A stretch of DNA of 64,000 nucleotides from Mitsuokella multacida DSM 20544 (GCF_000155955.1 NZ_GG697141.2:1334086-1398085), one strand, 5' to 3'. Shown: positions 9,346 to 17,431, counted from the stretch's first letter. Made by a program: numbers and translations. The notes: generated from the letters alone by a model not told the origin.

Positions 9346-9972
9346 ATGCAGCTCGCAGATTACCTGAAGGAGCTCCGCAAGGTAAAGACACTGGACCTTG
9401 AAGAGGAGCAGGCGCTTTGGGCCGCGTTCAAGGAGCGCGGCGATGAAGGCGCGCGCCAGCGGCTCATCGAATCGTATCAGCCGCTCGTCTTCAAGCAAGC
9501 GGCACCTTTTGCGCAGCTCGACTGCGCTCTCGACCTCATCCAAGAGGGCACGGTCGGCCTCATCGAGGCGGCGGAGCGCTACGACCATACGCGCGGCGTG
9601 GCCTTCAGCCTGTTTGCCGTGCACCGCATCCGCGGCCGCATGATGGATTTCCTGCGGCGCGAGGGGCAGGTCGATGTCGCCTGCATGGAGGAGAATCTCG
9701 AGGGCGGAAACCTCAAGGAGAATCTCGTCGACACGGGGGCATCCGTGCCGGAGCAGGCGGAGAGCCATGAGCTCGCGCACCGCCTCCATCAGGCGATGGC
9801 GCGCCTGCCGGACAAGGAGCGCGCCGTGCTCGAGGGCATGTACCTGAGCAGCGAGGACGCTGCGGGCATGGCCGACGCCCTGCACGTCAGCGCCTCGCAC
9901 ATCTACCGCCTGCAGAAGAACGGCATCCGCCGCGTCCGCGGCATGCTCTCTCGCTTCATGCATTACTGGTGA
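9346..9972 (+). CDS. Small sigma-70 family RNA polymerase sigma factor
   Basis: This protein has 208 residues. The ATG at 9346 is chosen because GAGGAGG sits 8-9 bases upstream; an in-frame TTG at 9322 precedes that site. Region 2 spans about residues 36-106, with DLIQEGTVGLIEAAERYD and FSLFAVHRIRGRMMDFLRR resembling the core-binding and -10 recognition helices of sigma-70 group 3 factors. Region 4 spans about 145-208, with LPDKERAVLEGMYL and a helix-turn-helix ending HIYRLQKNGIRRVR. The linker is short and a full region 3 is not evident. It lies between tamB and bamA. No anti-sigma factor is recognisable, although the next gene encodes a one-TM protein with a basic cytoplasmic end. Promoter specificity is unknown. 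Confidence 0.88.
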   Translation: MQLADYLKELRKVKTLDLEEEQALWAAFKERGDEGARQRLIESYQPLVFKQAAPFAQLDCALDLIQEGTVGLIEAAERYDHTRGVAFSLFAVHRIRGRMMDFLRREGQVDVACMEENLEGGNLKENLVDTGASVPEQAESHELAHRLHQAMARLPDKERAVLEGMYLSSEDAAGMADALHVSASHIYRLQKNGIRRVRGMLSRFMHYW

Positions 9973-10126
9973 AAGAAAAGAAATCGAGTAGGAAGCGCAA
10001 GGAAATAGTGGAAAACAGAAGCCATTTGAACGGCATCCGCTCTCATCGCGCGATACGGCATGTCATTATGACGGGAACACCTCGGATTATAGGAATAAGT
10101 CTGTGGAATCGGGCAGGAGGTGTGTC

Positions 10127-10717
10127 ATGAAGGACCGGAATCAGAAACAGCGCCGTCACATCCGGGCGGCAAGGCAGTGGCTCGGGGAGGCGGAGACTTC
10201 GCTCGCGGAGAATCACAGAGTGCGCGGAGAGCTCAAAGTCATGCTGGCCAAGGCAGAACTGGCCCGGGTGGAAGGCACGCCGGGCCATCGCTTTGTCAAG
10301 CGGTGGTCGATGCGCCTGATGCCAGCACTTGTGGCGCTCGTCATCGCGGGCGGCGGTTATGCGCTCTGGCAGAGCCGGACGGCCGTCTACACGGCAGCGC
10401 CGGCTCCTGTGAGGGCACAGGTAGATGCCGTGGATGCGGTGGAGGACGCCGCCGAGCCGCAGGAAGCTCCTGCGGTGCAGGTGACGACTGCCACGAGCGC
10501 ACCAGAGGCGGAGCCCGCCGCAGTTGCGCCGCCGCAGCAGATGTCAGAGGCAGAGGCGCCCGCTAAGGTGACGGCAGCGGCTTCACCGCAGGCTGCACCC
10601 CAAGAGACAGCCCCCGCGGCAGCAGAGCCGCACGCGGTAGTGCAGAGCGCGCCGAAAGTCCCGGATGACGGGATGCAGAAATTGATGCAGACCGCAGGCA
10701 AGACCTTGCGGCGGTGA
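10127..10717 (+). CDS. Uncharacterised single-pass membrane protein with Ala/Pro/Glu-rich tail
   Basis: The product is 196 residues from the ATG at 10127, which has CAGGAGG upstream (an in-frame GTG at 10103 precedes the site). I do not recognise a family. Residues 1-62 are basic and predicted helical, with many Arg/Lys (KQRRHIRAARQWL). One TM segment follows (about 64-81, PALVALVIAGGGYALW). The remaining 115 residues are low-complexity Ala, Pro, Glu, Thr and Val. The topology suggests a cytoplasmic N-terminus and an extended periplasmic tail. It follows the sigma-factor gene by 154 bases and precedes bamA. An anti-sigma role is conceivable from position and topology, but no anti-sigma motif is visible. 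Confidence 0.7.
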   Translation: MKDRNQKQRRHIRAARQWLGEAETSLAENHRVRGELKVMLAKAELARVEGTPGHRFVKRWSMRLMPALVALVIAGGGYALWQSRTAVYTAAPAPVRAQVDAVDAVEDAAEPQEAPAVQVTTATSAPEAEPAAVAPPQQMSEAEAPAKVTAAASPQAAPQETAPAAAEPHAVVQSAPKVPDDGMQKLMQTAGKTLRR

Positions 10718-10765
10718 TGATTACTCCCTCCCTATCAGGAAGGTATTGCATAGGAGGTTTGACCT

Positions 10766-12739
10766 TTGAAGAAACAGAACTACAGATCCCTCGCTTACGC
10801 TGTGGCAATTGCCCTTGGCTGCACGGCTATGCCGGGTACATCTTGGGCAGCCGAGGCCCCAGCTGCGAGCACAGAGCCCGCGGCAACGGCTGAGACGGCT
10901 GCGCAGGATGCGGCCGCCGTTGCACCGGCAGCGGCGAAAGCAGCTGAGACAGCTGCTGCGCCTGAGACAAAGGCCGCAGCCGAAACTTCTGCTTCGGCGC
11001 AGGCGGATGCCGTTGCGACGAGCACAGTGGACGAGCGCACGCTGAACTGGGGCAAGACGCGCCCGCAGGAGACGGCTATCGCGGACAGCATGAAGCAGTA
11101 CGAAGGTCAGACTGTCGTCGAGACCGTGTTCGACGGCACTTCCGCCCTGACGGAGGGCACGGCGAAGGCCGCCATCTCGATGAAGGCCGGCGACATGTTC
11201 ACGGTCAAGGGCCTCGAGGCCGACCGCGACAAGATCTACAACACGGGCTACTTCTACGATATCTATCCGAGCTTTGAGAAGGTGCCGGAAGGTGTCGTCG
11301 TCACGTACCACGTGCTGGAGAACCCGGTCCTCAAGGGCATTAGCCTCAGCGGCAACACGGTCGAGAGCACGGAGACGCTCCAGGGGCTCATCACCATGAA
11401 GACGGGCGAGATCCTCAACAGCCGCGAGCTCAACAAGGACGTCATGGCCATCCAGGAACAGTACCGCCGCGACGGCTACATCCTCGCAAAGATCACGGAC
11501 ATGAACATCGACAAGAATGGCATCCTGACCCTCAAGGTCAACGAGGGCATCCTCGAGGGCTACAAGGTCAAGGGCAATACGAAGACGAAGGAGCGCGTCA
11601 TCCTGCGCGAGATGCGCCAGAAGCCGGGTGAGCCGTTCAACTCGAAGCTCGCGCGCCGCAGCATGCAGCGCGTCTACAACCTCGGCTTCTTCGAGGATGT
11701 CAACATCAAGATGAACCCGGGTGTCGACCCGAATGCCGTCGTCATGGAGCTCGACGTCACGGAGAAGCGCACGGGATCGTTCGGCATCGGTGCTGGCTAC
11801 TCGAGCGAGGACGGCGTCGTCGGCATGGTCTCAATCGGCGACACGAACTTCCGCGGCACGGGCGATGCCATCAGCCTCTCGTACGAGACGAGCGGCGATG
11901 ACACGGATGCGCACGGCTACACGTTCTCCTACCGCCGGCCGTGGCTCGACAGCAAGGAGACGGTCGGCACGTTCCGCATCTACAACCGCACGTACGAGTA
12001 CGATGATTACGATGAGAGCGGCGACCTCAAGGAGACGTACATGCGCAAGTACTCCGGCGGCGAGCTGACGTTTGGCCGTCCGGTCAGCGAGTACTCGACG
12101 AACTACCTGACGCTGCGCAATCGCAAGGACTCATATGTAAAGCACGTCGATGACGGTAACCTCGGCGACCGCAGCACCCCAGCGTATGAGGGCTGGCGCA
12201 GGGACAACTTCGGCACGACGCGCAGCGTAACGTTCGAGCACGTGACGGATACGCGCGACAACGTCTACAACCCGATGAGCGGCAGCCGCCTGAGCCTCTC
12301 GGGCGAGTTCGCGGGCTTCGGCGGCGACTTCGACTTCCAGAAGTACACAGTCGACGGCCAGCGCTACATCCGTGCAGGCCGCTCCCAGGTCTTCGCGCTG
12401 CGCGCCCGTTATGGCGTCGGCACGGGCGACATCTCGGAGTTCAACCAGTACCGCATCGGCGGCCAGGGCTCGCTGCGCGGCTACCGCGAGGACCAGTTCC
12501 GCGGCGACCGCGAGTTCCTCGGCACGGTCGAGTACCGCTTCCCGGTCGTCAAGAAGGTGCAGGGTGCTCTGTTCACGGACTGGGGCGGCGCTTGGGACAG
12601 CGGCCTGACGCCGGACGACCTGCACGCGAGTGTCGGTGTCGGCATCTCGCTGACGACGCCAATCGGACCGCTGCGCTTCGACTACGGCTGGGGCGAGGAC
12701 GGCGGACGCGTCCACTTCAACGTCGGCAGCACGTTCTGA
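10766..12739 (+). CDS. bamA: BamA outer membrane protein assembly factor
   Basis: This 657-residue Omp85 protein starts at TTG (10766), with TAGGAGG upstream. A signal peptide (about 1-28, ending GTSWAA) is followed by a 60-residue Ala/Glu/Thr-rich linker. Three POTRA domains follow, at about 112-187, 188-261 and 262-335 (for example NLGFFEDVNIK in the last). Proteobacterial BamA has five. The 16-strand barrel domain (about 336-657) contains GQGSLRGYRE, the VRGF/Y-like loop-6 motif, and ends in a C-terminal Phe (HFNVGSTF). It is essential for folding barrel proteins into the outer membrane. It is followed at 43 bases by another probable outer-membrane protein gene and then by chaperone-like genes. 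Confidence 0.95.
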   Translation: MKKQNYRSLAYAVAIALGCTAMPGTSWAAEAPAASTEPAATAETAAQDAAAVAPAAAKAAETAAAPETKAAAETSASAQADAVATSTVDERTLNWGKTRPQETAIADSMKQYEGQTVVETVFDGTSALTEGTAKAAISMKAGDMFTVKGLEADRDKIYNTGYFYDIYPSFEKVPEGVVVTYHVLENPVLKGISLSGNTVESTETLQGLITMKTGEILNSRELNKDVMAIQEQYRRDGYILAKITDMNIDKNGILTLKVNEGILEGYKVKGNTKTKERVILREMRQKPGEPFNSKLARRSMQRVYNLGFFEDVNIKMNPGVDPNAVVMELDVTEKRTGSFGIGAGYSSEDGVVGMVSIGDTNFRGTGDAISLSYETSGDDTDAHGYTFSYRRPWLDSKETVGTFRIYNRTYEYDDYDESGDLKETYMRKYSGGELTFGRPVSEYSTNYLTLRNRKDSYVKHVDDGNLGDRSTPAYEGWRRDNFGTTRSVTFEHVTDTRDNVYNPMSGSRLSLSGEFAGFGGDFDFQKYTVDGQRYIRAGRSQVFALRARYGVGTGDISEFNQYRIGGQGSLRGYREDQFRGDREFLGTVEYRFPVVKKVQGALFTDWGGAWDSGLTPDDLHASVGVGISLTTPIGPLRFDYGWGEDGGRVHFNVGSTF

Positions 12740-12782
12740 TGGACGCGCAGACGCGAAAGTGGCTTGAGAGAAGGGATGCCTC

Positions 12783-14111
12783 TTGACGATGACGTCCATG
12801 ATGGGGAGAGAGCGGAACGGGCTGCTCGCGTGCCTGTTCGCGCTCCTATGCGCATTCGCGCTGCCGCAGCCTCAGGCTGAAGCAGCCGGGCGCGTCGAGG
12901 CGGTGGCGGCCCACGTCACCGCCTCGGAGGGGCTGCCGCCTCTCGTGCAGCAGCGCATGGAGCGGAGCGTGCAGGTCATCGCCGAGCAGCTATTGCTCGG
13001 CATGTCCCCCGATTCGTCCGACGCAGATGCCGCCGCGCAGAGTGAGGTCATCCGCCAGGTCTTCGACAAGGTGCTTGTCGGCTACACGGTGCGCGGCGTC
13101 AGCCTGAGGCTCGGCGATACGGCCGATGTCACAGTCGAGCTGATGCCGTGGTCGGACCAGATCCGCACGATCTCGGTCGAGACGAGTGTCGAGGGCATGC
13201 CGCCTGAGGTGGAGCGCCTCGTCCGCCAGGACCTCGCCGATGTCGGCTCGGTCTTCTCGGACGCGCTCTACGGCCTGCCAGTCGCAGCGGCCGACTGGAC
13301 GAACGGTGTCCTCAAGCATCACCTCGAAACGTACCTCGCGAGCCACCTGCCGGAGTTCCGCGGCGACTTCGAGATCGACACCGAGGGCAGCTGCGCGAAG
13401 GTCCGCCTGACGGTCTACCCGCGCCTGCCCGTCATCCGCACGGCGGACCTCTCAATGCGGTCAGACACGATCCCAAACCTCACGCTGCTCAACCACCGCG
13501 AGCTCATGCAGGAGCAGGTCGACATGCTCGTCGGCGTGCCCGTCGCCTTTGTCGCGCGTCATCAGCATGACTTCGAGCAGCTGTTTGCCGAGCGCCTCGA
13601 TGTGCAGCGCGACTTCCAGGCCTTGCGCATGAAGACCGTCGTGACGATTGCGCCGCAGGAGCGCATGGCAGTCATGAGCCGCTCCGACTCCTCGCGCTAC
13701 CGCGCGCGGCTGACGGGGTGGGTCGACATGGGGCGCAAGGAGAGCAAGTACGAGCGCGAGGTGGACAGCCTGCGCTTCCGCCTCCACGCCGGGCGCATGG
13801 TGACCGCTCGAGATGAGCTCTTCACGCAGCTCGACTTCATGCCGCAGAAGGTGGACTGGGGCTGGGAGATGGGCTACAGCCACCGGATCGGCATGGGCAC
13901 AACGCCGATGCTGCGCTACGACATGCGCGAGAAGCGCTTCGTGCTCGGCGCCATGCAGGCGCTCGCACCGCGCTGGCAGCTCCGCTATGAGTACCGCTTC
14001 ACCGACCACCTCGGCGAGGCCGGGCTCCTCTATCAGATTCACGACTTCCTCGGTGTGGAGTACGTCCTCGACAAGACACAGGGCTGGCTCCGCCTCATCG
14101 GGAATTTCTGA
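12783..14111 (+). CDS. Putative outer-membrane protein of unknown family, downstream of bamA
   Basis: This 442-residue protein starts at TTG (12783); internal ATGs at codons 3, 6 and 7 are alternatives. A signal peptide is visible (hydrophobic about 13-28, cleavage near AEAA at 32-35). The middle part (about 40-270) is a mixed alpha/beta region with no motif I recognise. The last 140 residues alternate polar and aromatic residues (YRARLTGWVDMG, WGWEMGYSHRIGMG, WQLRYEYRFTDHLGEAGLLY) and end in RLIGNF with a terminal Phe. That pattern fits about eight to ten transmembrane beta strands. It could be an outer-membrane barrel with a periplasmic domain working with BamA, or simply a BamA client. Confidence 0.7.
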   Translation: MTMTSMMGRERNGLLACLFALLCAFALPQPQAEAAGRVEAVAAHVTASEGLPPLVQQRMERSVQVIAEQLLLGMSPDSSDADAAAQSEVIRQVFDKVLVGYTVRGVSLRLGDTADVTVELMPWSDQIRTISVETSVEGMPPEVERLVRQDLADVGSVFSDALYGLPVAAADWTNGVLKHHLETYLASHLPEFRGDFEIDTEGSCAKVRLTVYPRLPVIRTADLSMRSDTIPNLTLLNHRELMQEQVDMLVGVPVAFVARHQHDFEQLFAERLDVQRDFQALRMKTVVTIAPQERMAVMSRSDSSRYRARLTGWVDMGRKESKYEREVDSLRFRLHAGRMVTARDELFTQLDFMPQKVDWGWEMGYSHRIGMGTTPMLRYDMREKRFVLGAMQALAPRWQLRYEYRFTDHLGEAGLLYQIHDFLGVEYVLDKTQGWLRLIGNF

Positions 14112-14117
14112 ATGCTC

Positions 14118-14146
14118 CGCAGGGGAAATCCTTGTAGACCCCTGCG
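14118..14146 (+). promoter_or_regulatory. Inverted repeat overlapping the ompH promoter
   Basis: CGCAGGGG (14118-14125) and CCCCTGCG (14139-14146) form a perfect 8-bp inverted repeat with a 13-base centre. The right arm lies in the spacer of the promoter at 14132-14160 and the left arm lies upstream of its -35. This is a plausible operator; no T-run follows, so it does not look like a terminator. Confidence 0.45.
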
Positions 14147-14160
14147 AAGTCTGCTATAAT
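14132..14160 (+). promoter_or_regulatory. Promoter of the ompH/lpx cluster
   Basis: TTGTAG (14132-14137), a 17-base spacer and a perfect TATAAT (14155-14160) lie 40 bases before the first ompH-like gene. Confidence 0.6.
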
Positions 14161-14199
14161 AAACGTGTTTCTTTGGAATCGTAAGAAGGAGAAGATAAA

Positions 14200-14664
14200 A
14201 TGGTTACATTGCAGAAAAAACAGGTCAAGATCATCAGTGTCCTCATCGCACTCGTCTTTGTCGGCTCCGTTGTCGCACTCGCTCTCACGCAGTCCGGCTC
14301 GGGCATCGCAAGTGCCGCAAGCTCGAATGTCGGCGTCGTCGATTACCGCCAGATCGCACAGCAGAGCTCGCAGCTCCAGGACATCCAGTCCCAGATGCAG
14401 AAAGAAGTCCAGGACGCTCAGAAGGAGTTCGAGGAGAAATCCGCTAACATGAGCGACCAGGAGAAGAACGACTACTATCAGCAGACGCAGCAGCGCCTCG
14501 CTCAGAAGAATCAGGAACTCATGGAGCCGTTCCAGAAGAGCATCGAGAATTCCGTCAAGAGCGTAGCAGAGGCTAAGGGCCTCTCCGTCGTCCTCGAGAA
14601 GAGCTCGGTGGTCTACGGTGGCCAGGATATCACGCAGGATGTCATCAACAAGCTCAGCAAGTAA
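14200..14664 (+). CDS. OmpH/Skp-family periplasmic chaperone-like protein (paralogue 1)
   Basis: The product is 154 residues with the ATG at 14200 behind AAGGAG. A hydrophobic N-terminal segment (about 11-31) is a signal peptide or an anchor. Next comes the OmpH start (VGVVDYRQIAQQSSQLQDIQ), a charged Gln/Glu/Lys coiled coil (about 60-115), and the family C-terminus (GLSVVLEKSSVVYGGQDITQ). In Gram-negative bacteria Skp trimers hold unfolded outer-membrane proteins for BamA. It is the first of three OmpH-like genes in a row here and has its own promoter. Confidence 0.88.
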   Translation: MVTLQKKQVKIISVLIALVFVGSVVALALTQSGSGIASAASSNVGVVDYRQIAQQSSQLQDIQSQMQKEVQDAQKEFEEKSANMSDQEKNDYYQQTQQRLAQKNQELMEPFQKSIENSVKSVAEAKGLSVVLEKSSVVYGGQDITQDVINKLSK

Positions 14665-14690
14665 TCCTCTGAGGGTCATATGGAGCGTCG

Positions 14691-14719
14691 AGTACCGAGC
14701 GGGTTTTACGCTCGGTACT
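14691..14719 (+). other. Strong intergenic hairpin between the first two ompH-like genes
   Basis: AGTACCGAGCG (14691-14701) and CGCTCGGTACT (14709-14719) form a perfect 11-bp stem with a 7-base loop (GGTTTTA). No T-run follows. It may set relative expression of the two genes by attenuation, or mark an mRNA processing point. Confidence 0.55.
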
Positions 14720-14741
14720 ACTTGTAAGGGGGCGAGAGCGC

Positions 14742-15896
14742 GTGGACAATCCAGATAAAACAACGCCCTCGGGCACCCCGAAGAAGCCAAGTCTCTGGAA
14801 GACGAAGCGCAAGGAGATCCTGCTCGGCAGTGCCATCGCCATCGGCCTCGTCTTCCTCGGGGCATGGGGCATCCGCGCCCTGATGCCGGGGCATGAAGCC
14901 GTCAAAGAGACAGCTGCCGCGAGCATCGGTCTCGTCGACATGCAGAAGGTCATGGAGGCGCATCCCGACTACGAGAAGCTCCAGACCCTCCAGAAGGAGT
15001 ACAAGAGCCTGGAACTCTCCTTGAAGGATACGGAGAAGCTGCCCGAGATGCAGGTGGAGCCGCCTGCGGTCGAGTCGAAGCCGTTCGACGATTCGGTCTG
15101 GCAGAAGAATGCCCAGACGGTCATCGGCGGCCGCACAGAGCTCGAGCGCGAGGCCAAGAAGGTCGAGAAGGCGTATCGCGAGGCCCATGAGGCCGAGTAC
15201 GAGAGCCGTCGCAAGGCTGTCGATGAGGATTACCAGAACGCGATCCTCAACCTCAACATCAAGATCGACAACCAGAAGGCCATGCACCATCCTTGGACGA
15301 AGCAGCAGGACCTCGATGAAGAGCGGGCGGGCTGGGAGAACCAGCGCGCCCTCCTGCAGGAGGAGCGCGGCATGCGCCAACAGCAACTCGCGAAGGAGTG
15401 GGAGCGCGAGGTCAATGATTATGTGCAGTCGGTCATGGGACCGAAGCTCGCCGCCTGGCGCGAGCAGGCCAAGAACTCGCTCTCTCAGCAGAAATCCGCA
15501 GCGGTGCTCAAGCAGTCTGAAGCGCAGCAGCGCGACACGGCGGCCATGCAGCAGCAGATGCAGATGACGGCAGCGCAGAAGCTCCAGCAGCGCGCCCAGA
15601 TCAAGGAGATGATGGCGCAGAAGGCCGAGGAAATCCAGGCCCTCGACACGCACATCCGCAATGACATCTCGGGTAGGGCGGCCAAGATTGCCATCCTGCA
15701 TCACTTCACGATGATCCTGGCAAATCCTGCCGAGGATCTCGCGTTCAAGCTCCCCGTGGACCTGCCCGCGAGCATGAAGCCGGAGCGCTTCATGCCGGTT
15801 ATCGGCAGCGATACGGAGGATGTCACGGATGAGCTCGTCAGCGAAGTCAGCACGCTCGGTGATGACGGCGCGGACGGCTTGTCTGGGAACTCATGA
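14742..15896 (+). CDS. Long membrane-anchored OmpH/Skp-like coiled-coil protein (paralogue 2)
   Basis: The product has 384 residues and starts at GTG (14742) behind AAGGGGGCG. A basic cytoplasmic start is followed by one TM segment (about 28-46). Then come an OmpH-like entry (SIGLVDMQKVMEAHPDYEKL) and a long coiled-coil region (about 80-310) very rich in Gln, Glu, Lys and Ala. The C-terminal part resembles the end of OmpH proteins (DTEDVTDELVSEV). It is more than twice the usual Skp length. It is flanked by two other OmpH-like genes, which suggests a specialised periplasmic holdase or a spacer protein. Function is inferred from family resemblance only. Confidence 0.78.
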   Translation: MDNPDKTTPSGTPKKPSLWKTKRKEILLGSAIAIGLVFLGAWGIRALMPGHEAVKETAAASIGLVDMQKVMEAHPDYEKLQTLQKEYKSLELSLKDTEKLPEMQVEPPAVESKPFDDSVWQKNAQTVIGGRTELEREAKKVEKAYREAHEAEYESRRKAVDEDYQNAILNLNIKIDNQKAMHHPWTKQQDLDEERAGWENQRALLQEERGMRQQQLAKEWEREVNDYVQSVMGPKLAAWREQAKNSLSQQKSAAVLKQSEAQQRDTAAMQQQMQMTAAQKLQQRAQIKEMMAQKAEEIQALDTHIRNDISGRAAKIAILHHFTMILANPAEDLAFKLPVDLPASMKPERFMPVIGSDTEDVTDELVSEVSTLGDDGADGLSGNS

Positions 15897-15943
15897 TACC
15901 ATCTTATCCCTAACCCAATCATAGAAAGAAGCGAATCATCAAC

Positions 15944-16381
15944 ATGAAATTACGTAAGAAATCCGTTGGACTCCTGGCAGCTGCTTTTGCGGCAACGATG
16001 CTCATGAGCGGTTGCGGTCAGGTCAAGATCGGTTATATCGAAGGCTCCCGCGTCATGCAGGAGGCCCCGCAGGTCAAATCCCTCGTCGATGAGGGCAACC
16101 AGAAGATCAATGAGGCGCGCGAAGAGGCGCAGAAGTCGCTGCAGGACAACCCGGACATGAGCCAGGAGGACGCGCAGAAGACGCAGGCCGAGGCACAGCG
16201 CAAGATGGCCAGCCTCAACCAGTCGTACCAGATGCAGCTGCAGCAGAAGGTCAGCGCTGCGCTGCAGGACATCGCGAAGGAGAAGAAGCTCGATGTCGTC
16301 GTGGATAGCGAGAAGGAACAGCCGACGGCACTGATGGGCTGCGTCGATGTGACGGATGACGTCATCGCCAAGCTGCAGTAA
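15944..16381 (+). CDS. OmpH/Skp-family lipoprotein (paralogue 3)
   Basis: The product is 145 residues. A lipoprotein signal peptide with lipobox MSGC (Cys24) is followed by an OmpH domain (IGYIEGSRVMQEAPQV, then a Gln-rich coiled coil at about 45-105, then KLDVVVDSEKEQPTALMG and DVTDDVIAKL). Lipid attachment implies anchoring to a membrane, unlike soluble Skp. It sits 14 bases before lpxD; skp next to lpxD is a conserved arrangement also seen in E. coli (bamA-skp-lpxD-fabZ-lpxA-lpxB). Confidence 0.87.
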   Translation: MKLRKKSVGLLAAAFAATMLMSGCGQVKIGYIEGSRVMQEAPQVKSLVDEGNQKINEAREEAQKSLQDNPDMSQEDAQKTQAEAQRKMASLNQSYQMQLQQKVSAALQDIAKEKKLDVVVDSEKEQPTALMGCVDVTDDVIAKLQ

Positions 16382-16395
16382 GGATGTGATGTGAC

Positions 16396-17415
16396 ATGAA
16401 AAAGACCTTGCAGGAAATCGCAGAATACGTGGGCGGCCGCGTCGAGGGGGATGCCTCGATCGTCATCAGCGGCCTCGACAACATCGAGGGCGCTGGCGAG
16501 CACGACCTGACCTTCGCCGTGGACCCGCACATCGAAGAGGCCAAGGCATGCCGCGCGGCAGCCGTCATGCTGCCGGAGGGCGTCGCGGACTTCCCGAAGA
16601 CGGCACTCTACGTCGAGGAGCCGCGCGCGGCGTTTGCACGCCTCTTAGAGCTCTTCACGCCGAAGCTCCAGTTCCCCAAGGGCGTCAGCGAGCAGGCCCA
16701 CATCGGCAAAGACGTCAAGCTCGGCAAGGATGTCGTCATCATGCCGTTCGCCGTCGTCGACGACCATGCCGTCATCGGTGACCGCGTGACGCTCTACCCG
16801 CACACGTACATCGGCCAGTACGCCGAGATCGAGGACGATACGGTCATCTACTCGAGTGCGACAGTCCGCGAGCACTGCCACGTCGGCAAGCGTTGCGTCA
16901 TCCACTGCTCGGCTGTCATCGGTTCGGACGGCTTCGGCTTCACGACGCACGAGGGCGTGCACACGAAGGTGCCGCAGGTCGGCAACGTCGTCCTCGAGGA
17001 CGATGTCGAGATCGGCGCACACGACGGCATCGACCGTGCGGCCATGGGCTCGACGGTCATCGGCCACGGCACGAAGATCGACAACCTCGTCCACATCGGC
17101 CACAACTGCAAGATCGGGCCGAACTGCCTGATCGTCGCACAGACGGGCATCTCGGGCTCGACGACGGTCGGCCACAATGTCACGTTCGGCGGCCAGGTCG
17201 GCACGGTCGGCCACATCAAGATTGGCGCCAACTCTGTCTACGCTGCGCGCTCCGGCATCATCGGCGACATGCCGGAAGGCGTCTTCTGCGCGGGCTTCCC
17301 CGTCCAGAGCCATGCGGAGTGGCTGCGCATGCAGGCTTCGATGAAGCACCTGCCGGAGATGTACAAGAAATTCCGCCAGCTCGAGAAGAAGCTGGCCAAG
17401 TACGAGTCGAAATAA
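16396..17415 (+). CDS. lpxD: UDP-3-O-acylglucosamine N-acyltransferase LpxD
   Basis: This 339-residue enzyme (E. coli 341) transfers a hydroxyacyl chain from acyl-ACP to the 2-amino group of UDP-3-O-acylglucosamine, the third step of lipid A synthesis. It has the N-terminal uridine-binding domain (about 1-100), then a left-handed beta-helix of hexapeptide repeats (about 100-310, for example IGKDVKLGKDVVIMPFAVVD). A C-terminal helical end (HLPEMYKKFRQLEKKL) finishes the protein. The catalytic-histidine region reads NLVHIGHNCKIGPNCLI. The usual NTTIDR motif reads AHDGIDRA here. Confidence 0.95.
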   Translation: MKKTLQEIAEYVGGRVEGDASIVISGLDNIEGAGEHDLTFAVDPHIEEAKACRAAAVMLPEGVADFPKTALYVEEPRAAFARLLELFTPKLQFPKGVSEQAHIGKDVKLGKDVVIMPFAVVDDHAVIGDRVTLYPHTYIGQYAEIEDDTVIYSSATVREHCHVGKRCVIHCSAVIGSDGFGFTTHEGVHTKVPQVGNVVLEDDVEIGAHDGIDRAAMGSTVIGHGTKIDNLVHIGHNCKIGPNCLIVAQTGISGSTTVGHNVTFGGQVGTVGHIKIGANSVYAARSGIIGDMPEGVFCAGFPVQSHAEWLRMQASMKHLPEMYKKFRQLEKKLAKYESK

Positions 17416-17431
17416 CGCGCATGGCGCGATG

